The notes beneath the pieces were generated by a model. It was not told the origin of the DNA. It did no database searches and saw nothing but the letters and a program-made list of their open reading frames with translations. A stretch of DNA of 5,267 nucleotides from Chloroflexota bacterium (lineage in GTDB: Bacteria; Chloroflexota; Dormibacteria; Dormibacterales; Dormibacteraceae). The stretch covers positions 13,776 to 19,042 of the forward strand of contig DMCH01000095.1 of assembly GCA_003446775.1 (NCBI GenBank), given 5' to 3'. The position numbers were made by a program, and so were the translations under genes. Positions 1-5,236 of this stretch are shown here, in pieces (position 1 is the stretch's first letter; each line of letters starts with the position of its first letter).

Positions 1-2
1 GC

Positions 3-953
3 AGCTTCGTCCCCGACCTGTTTCACCCGTGGCTGGCCATGGGTCTCACTTATTCGGGTGTCACCGCCTACCGAGTCCTCTACGAGGACCGTGAGCGGCG
101 GAAGGTGACCTTGCTCTTCGGCCAATACCTGAAGCCGGAGATCGTGACGCAGCTGGCCAAGACGCGTGGGGGCGTCGCCGACATCATGCGCGGCGGCGAG
201 CGCCGCGACTTGACCTTGCTCTTCGTCGACATTCGTGGATTCACGTCGATGTCGGAGTCGATGTCGGCGCACGACGTCACCGAGGTGGTGCAGATGTACC
301 TCGATCACCTGAGCGGGACCATCTTCACCTGGGACGGGACGGTCGACAAATATGTCGGCGACGAGATCGTGGCGTTCTGGAACGCTCCCCGGCTCCAGGA
401 AAACCACGCCCTGCTGGCAGTGCGCTGTGCTTACGACTTGATCAATCGCGCGCCCGAGCTGCAGCAGCGGCTTCTCGCCAAAGGACTGCCACCGGTCCGG
501 TGGGGGATCGGCGTCAACACCGGGCCTGCGGTCGTCGGCATGATGGGCTCACGCAGCCGTCTGCAGTACACCGCCCTGGGCGACACGGTCAACACCGCGG
601 CCAGGTTCTGCGCCAATGCGCCGGCCTTCCACCTGCTCATCGGCCAACCGACCTACGACATGTGCAAGGACTACATCGCGGTCGATCTTGTCCCCGGTGT
701 GCAGCTGAAGGGCAAGTCGGCGGAGACGTTTCGGATCTACCAGGTGGTGGCGATCCGGGAAACCCCCACGTCTCCGTGGGTGCAGTTCCCGACAGAGCTC
801 GCGACCCAGGCCCACCAAGAGTTTGCGCAGCAGTACACGCAGAAGTCGATCCTGGCGGCCGGGAACGCTGAGGCAAAAGAGATCCTGGTGGGCACCGAGG
901 CGCAAGAGGCGCTCGCGGGTCAGGCGGCGCAGGAGTCGGGTCCGGCTTCCTAG
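3..953 (+). CDS. Class III adenylate/guanylate cyclase, 5' truncated, probably CHASE2-type membrane sensor
   Basis: Converts ATP (or GTP) to a cyclic nucleotide. The frame is open to the left edge, so the Met at 39 is internal and the real start lies outside. The visible part begins with a hydrophobic segment (about 9-80) that looks like the last membrane helix of a sensor module. A charged linker (YEDRERRKV) and an FGQYLKPEIV stretch typical of CHASE2-cyclase proteins follow. The catalytic domain is complete. Counting from the Met at 39, the metal-binding Asp are D64 (VDIRGFTS) and D108 (VGDE), purine-contacting Lys is K104 and its partner T178. Transition-state residues are N185 and R189 (GDTVNTAAR). 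Thr instead of Asp at 178 fits class IIIb, so adenylate cyclase is likelier than guanylate. The last 50 residues are an Ala/Gln/Glu-rich tail. The CHASE2 assignment is inferred from the join region only. It ends convergently on the kinase gene. Confidence 0.93.
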   Translation, partial: SFVPDLFHPWLAMGLTYSGVTAYRVLYEDRERRKVTLLFGQYLKPEIVTQLAKTRGGVADIMRGGERRDLTLLFVDIRGFTSMSESMSAHDVTEVVQMYLDHLSGTIFTWDGTVDKYVGDEIVAFWNAPRLQENHALLAVRCAYDLINRAPELQQRLLAKGLPPVRWGIGVNTGPAVVGMMGSRSRLQYTALGDTVNTAARFCANAPAFHLLIGQPTYDMCKDYIAVDLVPGVQLKGKSAETFRIYQVVAIRETPTSPWVQFPTELATQAHQEFAQQYTQKSILAAGNAEAKEILVGTEAQEALAGQAAQESGPAS

Positions 954-2254
954 TGCAGTAGGGCCACCGCCAGGGCCCACAGCAGCGGAACCAGCCCGAG
1001 GGCGCCGGCGATGACGCCCAGACAGCCCGCGCTTTTCTTGGCGACGGGCCGGACGGGCGGCGTCGGGTTGTACACGGACTGAACGGGCTGGGCGGGCATG
1101 GGTGAGGCGGGCATGACGGGCATGCCGGCGACGGCCTGGGTTGCCCCGGGTAAGGGCGCGCCGCCCGGCACCATCTTCGCGAGATCCGCGCCCGGCAGCA
1201 GGCTTCGCTGCCAGCCTGGACACAGGCGGTCCGCGACGCGGGACATCGCATCGTCGAATTCCTGCCCCGACTGATAGCGCTCTTCAGGGCGCTTCGACAG
1301 GGACTTGAGGATCACCTCTTCGAGGCCCATATCCAGCCCGGGCCTGTACACCGACGGGGGCTTGGGCGGCGCCTGTACGTGCTTGGCCATCAGCGTGAAG
1401 GGGCCGTCCGCTTCGGACGCGGTGAAAGGCGGCTGCCCGACCACGAGCTCGTAGAACATGATCCCGGCCGAGTAGAGGTCGCTACGTCCGTCCACCTTGC
1501 TCGAGGCAACCTGCTCCGGAGACATGTACTGCGGCGTACCGACCGTCGTGCCGGTCTTGGTGACCGTCGAGCCGGCGCCGGAATCGTCGGTGAGGCGGGC
1601 GATGCCGAAGTCGGCGACCTTGACATCGCCTTCCTCGGACATCAAGACGTTCTCCGGCTTCATGTCGCGATGAACGATCGCGTGCTTGTGCGCATAGTCG
1701 AGCGCCTGCAGCACTCCATGCATCACCGCGAAGGTCTGCGGCAAAGGGAGCGTGCCCTGGCTGATGCGGTCTCGCAACGACTTCCCGCGCACGAACTCGA
1801 GCACGATGTAGTTCGCGTCCCCGATCTGTTCTAGGTCGTGGACCTGCACGAGGTTGGGGTGGCTGGTTCGGGCCATTACCTGGGCTTCCTGCATGAATCG
1901 CTTCAGGGCAGTCGGATCCGCGACCGCGGACAGGATGAGCTCCTTGATCGCAACCTCACGACCAAGTCCGGGCTGTTCGGCCAGATAGACCGCGCCCATC
2001 CCGCCCCGACCGAGCTCGCCTTTGATGATGTACTTGCCGATTCGCCGCTCGGTCGGCGCCGGTGACGCTTGTTCCGCCAGCGGGGGGATGTGCTGGACTG
2101 GGATCAGGCGCATCGTGGCTTCGACCGCGTATGGATCGGGGGCCGGCGCCGTCGGCGGCGCCGCAGAAACCGGAGTTTGCGTGGGCGCCCAGTCGGGCAC
2201 CGTGGGCGGCTGCGGGTCGGGCGGAGTTTTCGGGGCTTGACCAGAATCGGTCAT
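950..2254 (-). CDS. Hanks-type Ser/Thr protein kinase with Pro-rich arms and a C-terminal membrane anchor
   Basis: Phosphorylates Ser/Thr of protein substrates; 434 residues. Residues 1-70 are a Pro/Ala-rich, disordered-looking arm. The kinase domain spans about 75-345 and has every catalytic element: Gly loop GRGGMG (82-87), ATP-anchoring K104 in VAIK, helix-C E123, catalytic D197 in HRDMKPEN, D215 of DFG, an activation loop with T230/T232/T234/T236/T237, and SPE (245-247). It is therefore an active RD kinase, probably activated by loop phosphorylation as in PknB. A second Pro/Met/Ala-rich linker (about 360-405) leads to one hydrophobic helix (about 411-433) at the very C-terminus. There is no PASTA, TPR or other extracytoplasmic sensor. 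The ATG at 2254 has an in-frame TAG five codons upstream and no good Shine-Dalgarno. Its stop overlaps the cyclase stop. The substrate is unknown; the adjacent divergent membrane protein is one candidate by position only. Confidence 0.96.
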   Translation of the reverse strand: MTDSGQAPKTPPDPQPPTVPDWAPTQTPVSAAPPTAPAPDPYAVEATMRLIPVQHIPPLAEQASPAPTERRIGKYIIKGELGRGGMGAVYLAEQPGLGREVAIKELILSAVADPTALKRFMQEAQVMARTSHPNLVQVHDLEQIGDANYIVLEFVRGKSLRDRISQGTLPLPQTFAVMHGVLQALDYAHKHAIVHRDMKPENVLMSEEGDVKVADFGIARLTDDSGAGSTVTKTGTTVGTPQYMSPEQVASSKVDGRSDLYSAGIMFYELVVGQPPFTASEADGPFTLMAKHVQAPPKPPSVYRPGLDMGLEEVILKSLSKRPEERYQSGQEFDDAMSRVADRLCPGWQRSLLPGADLAKMVPGGAPLPGATQAVAGMPVMPASPMPAQPVQSVYNPTPPVRPVAKKSAGCLGVIAGALGLVPLLWALAVALLH

Positions 2255-2384
2255 CTCGCCGCGAGACTAGCAGAGTAGGGTTCGACCGCAATCACGCTTC
2301 CGACGATCGTCCGAGGCTATGGCGTTTTGAGGGCCACCGACCCATAATCGGCGCGCACCGATCAGCTTTTGCAGGAGGGTTTCC
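2255..2384. promoter_or_regulatory. Divergent intergenic spacer between kinase and membrane-protein genes
   Basis: This 130 bp gap should hold the promoters of both divergent genes. For the + gene a CATAAT hexamer (2343-2348) resembles a -10 box, but no -35 box lies at normal spacing. For the kinase, a weak TTGCGG (2286-2291, - strand) and TAGTCT (2264-2269, - strand) pair has a 16 bp spacer and would place the transcript start within a few bases of the ATG. A perfect 10 bp palindrome, GACGATCGTC (2302-2311), lies near the middle and could be an operator, though one this short can occur by chance at this GC content. No ORF or RNA gene is evident. Confidence 0.45.
2373..2379 (+). promoter_or_regulatory. 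Strong Shine-Dalgarno site
   Basis: AGGAGGG lies 5 bases before the ATG at 2385. It is a near-perfect match to the 16S anti-SD and fixes the start of the small membrane-protein gene. It is the strongest ribosome site in the window; most other genes here have weak sites or none. Confidence 0.85.
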
Positions 2385-2798
2385 ATGTCGCAGATCCCGC
2401 CCCCGCCTCCAGGACAGCCGGCTCCCACTGGTGGGCCGAGCGCTGTGGGAAGCAACAAGAACCTTTACACGATTCTCGCCTGGGCCTTGTTACCACCCAT
2501 CGGGAGCCTGATCTTTCTTTTCGTTGGCAAGGACGACCCCGACGTCAAGTACAACGCCGCCGAGGCCACGATCATCCATGGCGCCGCCCTCGTCGTCTAC
2601 ATCGTTCTCTGGGTCCTCGCCCTCGTCACGAACGGAGTGCTTGGAGTCCTGATCCTGCTTTGGTGGGTGGTCTGGTTTGTGATCTGGCTGATCGGGCTGA
2701 TCATGGCCCTTCAGGCCAACGGCGCACGAGTCAACTACCCGGTCCTCGGCCCGCTCGCAGCGACATACGTGCCGATGGTGGAGAGCTGGGCCAAGTAA
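2385..2798 (+). CDS. Small Pro-rich three-helix membrane protein, DUF4870/Tic20-like
   Basis: 137 residues of unknown molecular function, predicted to lie in the inner membrane. A Pro/Gly-rich tail (1-22, with five consecutive Pro at 5-9) precedes a hydrophobic helix (about 28-47). A short polar loop with GKDDPDVKYNAAEA follows, then two long hydrophobic helices (about 62-82 and 84-107). After the last helix comes ALQANGARVNYPVLGPL. The layout matches the DUF4870 (Tic20-like) family: helix, charged loop with a conserved N/A/E motif, helix pair, then a short 'A..G....YP' segment. The start is fixed by the Shine-Dalgarno at 2373. It stands alone as a unit, with its own terminator downstream and the kinase divergent upstream. 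Family assignment is by motif pattern and is moderately sure; the function is unassigned. Confidence 0.85.
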   Translation: MSQIPPPPPGQPAPTGGPSAVGSNKNLYTILAWALLPPIGSLIFLFVGKDDPDVKYNAAEATIIHGAALVVYIVLWVLALVTNGVLGVLILLWWVVWFVIWLIGLIMALQANGARVNYPVLGPLAATYVPMVESWAK

Positions 2799-2820
2799 TC
2801 ACGTCCCCTGTAACCTCGTT

Positions 2821-2855
2821 GGAGGCCTCGCGTCGGCGGGGCCTCTTCTCTTTTC
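2821..2855 (+). terminator. Rho-independent terminator of the small membrane-protein gene
   Basis: GAGGCCTCGC (2822-2831) pairs with GCGGGGCCTC (2836-2845) around a GTCG tetraloop. The stem is 10 bp with one T-G wobble. The T-rich run TTCTCTTTTC (2846-2855) follows at once. It lies 23 bases after the stop at 2798 and abuts the end of the convergent coiled-coil gene at 2854. On the - strand no T-rich run follows the stem, so it should act mainly on + transcripts. Confidence 0.85.
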
Positions 2856-3147
2856 AGGCGTCCGCTGAGAGGTCCGCGATCTGCTCCAGGGCCTTCTCGA
2901 TGCCCGCTCGGAGCTCGTCCCGCTCCTCGCGCAGAACGTTCGCGTCGGCCCGAGCCGCGGCCAGCTGATGCCGCAGGCGCTCGACCTCGGCCTCTAGCTC
3001 TTTCAACCTCGGATCTGGTCCCGAGGAACCCTCGCGGGTCTCGGCCAGCTCCATGCGCGCGCGCTCGAGCTGGACTTTCAGCTCGCGCCTCTCCGCGAGG
3101 AGCCCCTGGACGAGTGATTCAGCCGGCTTTTTCTGCTCGGTCGACAT
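2854..3147 (-). CDS. Small coiled-coil protein
   Basis: 97 residues, not recognised as a named family. The sequence is rich in Leu, Glu, Arg and Ala with heptad spacing. Helix one covers about 11-38 and helix two about 47-95. They are split by a helix-breaking GSSGPDP (40-46), so the chain could fold as an antiparallel hairpin or dimerise as two coils. It has no Cys, no signal peptide and no membrane segment, so it is probably cytoplasmic and perhaps an adaptor or structural partner. The ATG at 3147 was chosen because MSTEQKKPAE is a natural N-terminus. The frame stays open upstream to about 3684, but there it reads as a Ser/Arg-rich shadow of neighbouring genes. The start lies 29 bases inside the preceding 98-residue gene and has no good Shine-Dalgarno, suggesting translational coupling. 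It is the last gene of the - strand run. Confidence 0.75.
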   Translation of the reverse strand: MSTEQKKPAESLVQGLLAERRELKVQLERARMELAETREGSSGPDPRLKELEAEVERLRHQLAAARADANVLREERDELRAGIEKALEQIADLSADA

Positions 3148-3415
3148 AGCGGCACAGTCCAGGCTGGAACTCACGTAGGCGGAGGTGCTCCATCTCGCCG
3201 CGCAGATAGCGCGCCTTGATGGCGAGGCTCTTGATGCCCTTGAGTCCGTCGTCAGGGAGCCGATAGAGCTTGCCCGAGTCGACGAGCATGCAGAGCGAGA
3301 GCTGTTCGCCGTCCTTTTCGATGACGTGCTTGTAGCAGGGCACCGTCCGGCGGGCGATCTCGGCCTTCGTGAAACCGCCGATTCTTCCCGACAGCACGTC
3401 GATCGGACTCCGCAT
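3119..3415 (-). CDS. Conserved-looking hypothetical protein, 98 residues
   Basis: Not recognised. It is a mixed basic/hydrophobic soluble protein with Cys at 27, 42 and 88 and no membrane segment or signal peptide. An internal stretch reads like folded alpha/beta protein (CMLVDSGKLYRLPDDGLKGI). The ATG at 3415 is preceded by AGGA 8 bases upstream, and an in-frame TGA lies nine codons before it, so the start is well bounded. Amino-acid composition is natural, unlike the Ser/Arg-rich frames overlapping it. It begins 19 bp after the radical SAM gene on the same strand and overlaps the coiled-coil gene by 29 bp, so the three are probably one transcript. A role beside the radical SAM enzyme is inferred from position alone. 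The three Cys are too scattered to call a metal site. Confidence 0.7.
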   Translation of the reverse strand: MRSPIDVLSGRIGGFTKAEIARRTVPCYKHVIEKDGEQLSLCMLVDSGKLYRLPDDGLKGIKSLAIKARYLRGEMEHLRLREFQPGLCRYVDRAEKAG

Positions 3416-3434
3416 GTGCGAAATCCTAGTGCAG

Positions 3435-4415
3435 CTAGTTCAGAAGGGAGAGTTGTTCCGGTGGCGGCGGGGGCTCGAGGATCGTCCGGCGCCGGTCCGC
3501 GACCGCGTGCACGGCTCGGAGCTGCGCCACGGCGTTCATCGTCGGCTTGCCGAAGGCCGGCGGCAGGTAGGCGCGATCTCGATACGCCTGCTCGTAGCGG
3601 GGCACCAGCTCCGGCCAGTGCTTGGTCAACACGGACATGAAGTGCTCGCGGGTCCCGTCTTTGAGGTGCAGCATGCCGGCCCACAACCCGGTAGCGCCCG
3701 CGGCTCGTGCAGCCTTGACCACGGCCTCGAGGCGGTCAGGACGATCCGACAGGCCCGGGAGGATGGGGGCCATGCCCACCCCCACGTCGATGCCAGCGCC
3801 GACCAGCTTCTCGATGGCGCGCAGCCGCTGCTTTGGATGCGCCGTACCCGGCTCGGTGCGCCGCCAGATGTCGTCGTCGACCGTGGGGATGCTGAACGTG
3901 ATGTGGAGCTGGGCGCGCCGCGCGAGCTCGGTCAAGACGTCGAGGTCGCGGACGATCATGGGACCGCGTGTGATCATCGCGGTGGGGTTGGAGAAATCGC
4001 GCAACACCTGCAGGCATTGGCGCGTCAGCTTGAAGCGACCCTCCGCCGGCTGGTAGGGATCGGTGGCCGCGCCGATGACGACGGGCTCCTTCCGCCAGGA
4101 CTTGCGTGACAGCTCACTGCGCAGCACGCCGGCGACGTTGACCTTGACGCGGACCGTGCGCCCGTAGCGGTCGTCGGAGGGCCGGTCCGCCCGGCGCTCG
4201 AAGGCACGGACGTAGCAGAACGCGCAGCGGTGCTCGCAGCCGGTGTACGGATTCAGCGACCAGTCGAATCCCATCCCCTTGACCGGGTTGAGGGCGGACT
4301 TGCACTGGATCTCGAGGTACTCGACGTCGGCGAGGCGAGGCTCCGGGACGGCCACATGGCGATGATAGAACAAATGTTCGTAGCTTTCTCCCCAACCCGG
4401 GGGGCGGGGATTCAT
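3435..4415 (-). CDS. SplB/Rv2578c-type radical SAM protein
   Basis: Radical SAM enzyme related to spore photoproduct lyase (COG1533-like): it cleaves S-adenosylmethionine at a [4Fe-4S] cluster to make a 5'-deoxyadenosyl radical. With the ATG at 4415 it has 326 residues, normal for the family. The cluster motif is CEHRCAFC (C60, C64, C67), preceded by the family's SLNPYTG. Further family blocks are GAATDPYQPAEG (115-126), MITRGPMIVRD (147-157), the RRTEPGT region (185-191) and GMAPILPGLSD (214-224). Substrate is unknown; most family members outside spore formers are uncharacterised, so photoproduct lyase activity should not be assumed. The C-terminus is PPPPPEQLSLLN, close to the sliding-clamp motif QLSLF. 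The start is uncertain: the frame is open to 4670 but runs inside nth, ATG 4415 lacks a Shine-Dalgarno and lies beside a palindrome, and TTG 4373 or GTG 4355 are alternatives. Confidence 0.92.
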   Translation of the reverse strand: MNPRPPGWGESYEHLFYHRHVAVPEPRLADVEYLEIQCKSALNPVKGMGFDWSLNPYTGCEHRCAFCYVRAFERRADRPSDDRYGRTVRVKVNVAGVLRSELSRKSWRKEPVVIGAATDPYQPAEGRFKLTRQCLQVLRDFSNPTAMITRGPMIVRDLDVLTELARRAQLHITFSIPTVDDDIWRRTEPGTAHPKQRLRAIEKLVGAGIDVGVGMAPILPGLSDRPDRLEAVVKAARAAGATGLWAGMLHLKDGTREHFMSVLTKHWPELVPRYEQAYRDRAYLPPAFGKPTMNAVAQLRAVHAVADRRRTILEPPPPPEQLSLLN

Positions 4416-4497
4416 TCGAAAGGCTGACGCGGGGGAACGGCCCCTCTGGGTCGCGCCTTCGGCGGGACCCACCTCCCCAACCCACGGGGTGGGGAGG
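4389..4497. repeat. Cluster of three palindromic hairpins, REP-like element
   Basis: Three inverted repeats lie within 109 bp. Hairpin A (4389-4410) pairs TCCCC..CCC with GGG..GGGGA, with two internal mismatches. Hairpin B (4448-4470) pairs GGGTC with GACCC and GCGCC-like inner arms around TTC, with one mismatch. Hairpin C (4472-4497) pairs CCTCCCCA-CCC with GGG-TGGGGAGG around a 2-base loop, with one A-G mismatch. A and C share the 11-mer CTCCCCAACCC in the same orientation plus a GGGG-N-GGGGA right arm, so they look like two copies of one unit. The element fills the nth/radical SAM gap and, at 4389-4415, overlaps the proposed first codons of the radical SAM gene. Being a genome-wide dispersed family is inferred; only the local copies are seen. 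No T-run follows any stem. Confidence 0.65.
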
Positions 4498-4522
4498 CCA
4501 GGGAGTGCCCCCAAGAGGTATG

Positions 4523-5236
4523 TCAGCTTCTTGAAGCGCGCGCCCGGTGTTTTGGAAGCGTGCTGGACGACGGGCAGAAGTCGTTGAGGATGCACTCCTC
4601 GCAGCGCGGCCGGCGCGCGATGCACACCCGCCGCCCGTGCAGGATCAGCCGCAGCGACAACCCAGTCCACTCCTCGGGCGGCACCATCGCCGTGATCTGC
4701 CGCTCGATCTTGACCGGATCGCGGGTCGACACCAGCTTCAGCAGGTTCGTCAACCGGATCACGTGGGTGTCCACAGCCAACCCGGGCTGGCTGAAGCCGG
4801 CGCCAAGGATGACGTTGGCCGTCTTGCGGCCGATGCCAGGAATCTTGAGCAAGTCCTCCATGGTCGCCGGCACCACCCCATCGAACAGCTCGACCAGCGT
4901 GCGGCTGGCGGCGACGATCCTCCGAGCCTTGACTCGATAAAAACCGGTGGGCTTGATGATGCTCTCGACTTCCGCAGGATCCGCGGCGGCGAGGTCGAAC
5001 GCAGTCGGGTAACGGGGGAACAGCTTCGGCGTCACGAGGTTGACCATCTTGTCCGTCGTCTGGGCGGACAGGATCGTTGCGATCAAGAGCTGGAACGGAC
5101 TCTGGAACGCCAGTTCAGTCGCCGCCGGATAGAGCTCTTTGAGGCGCTGCACCGTGAGCAGCGCCCGAGTCCGCGCCCCGCGGGGCAGGCGGGGCAGCGG
5201 CGGCGCTTTCTTTTTCTTCGTCTTAGGAGGAGGCAA
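4523..5236 (-). CDS. nth: Endonuclease III (DNA glycosylase/AP lyase)
   Basis: Removes oxidised pyrimidines from DNA and nicks the resulting abasic site in base excision repair. 237 residues with all family hallmarks: LSAQTTD (56-62) of the DNA-reading loop, the helix-hairpin-helix LLKIPGIGRKTANVIL (129-144) with catalytic Lys K138, catalytic Asp D156 in VDTH, and the C-terminal [4Fe-4S] loop C205-x6-C212-x2-C215-x5-C221. It exceeds the usual 210 or so residues through an N-terminal Pro/Lys-rich arm (KTKKKK at 5-10) and a basic tail. The start is unsure. TTG at 5236 is the only usual start codon seen ahead of the conserved region, and it has no clear Shine-Dalgarno. GTG at 5152 would cut into the first helix, and the frame is open to the window edge. 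It overlaps the tail of an upstream gene by 14 bp if TTG is right, suggesting coupling. Confidence 0.96.
   Translation of the reverse strand: MPPPKTKKKKAPPLPRLPRGARTRALLTVQRLKELYPAATELAFQSPFQLLIATILSAQTTDKMVNLVTPKLFPRYPTAFDLAAADPAEVESIIKPTGFYRVKARRIVAASRTLVELFDGVVPATMEDLLKIPGIGRKTANVILGAGFSQPGLAVDTHVIRLTNLLKLVSTRDPVKIERQITAMVPPEEWTGLSLRLILHGRRVCIARRPRCEECILNDFCPSSSTLPKHRARASRS

Noticed and set aside
961..978. Possible terminator hairpin after the cyclase (GGGCC/GGCCC)
   Set aside because: Only 5 bp, 8-base loop, no T-run, and it lies within kinase coding sequence.
549..1251. Two long - strand open frames across the cyclase 3' half and kinase 3' end
   Set aside because: Arg/Pro/Ser-rich composition typical of shadow frames at high GC. 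They overlap two genes with complete catalytic motifs.
1379..1834. + strand open frame opposite the kinase catalytic core
   Set aside because: Antisense of the HRD/DFG region, rich in His/Arg/Leu; no ribosome site or recognisable domain.
950..3434. 9-base repeat CTAGTGCAG at 950-958 and 3426-3434, each at a gene end
   Set aside because: Many shared 9-mers are expected by chance in a 5 kb window. There is no further similarity around the two sites.
3148..3684. Upstream extension of the coiled-coil frame to 3684
   Set aside because: It reads as a Ser/Arg/Ala-rich shadow under the radical SAM and 98-residue genes, with composition unlike the coiled-coil part.
3369..4109. Long + strand open frame opposite the radical SAM gene
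   Set aside because: His/Arg/Gly-rich antisense shadow. The opposite strand carries the CxxxCxxC cluster motif and family blocks.
4416..4670. N-terminal extension of the radical SAM frame upstream of 4415
   Set aside because: It runs through the hairpin cluster and then inside nth in another frame. The residues show no family conservation, and the lengthened protein would exceed normal family size.
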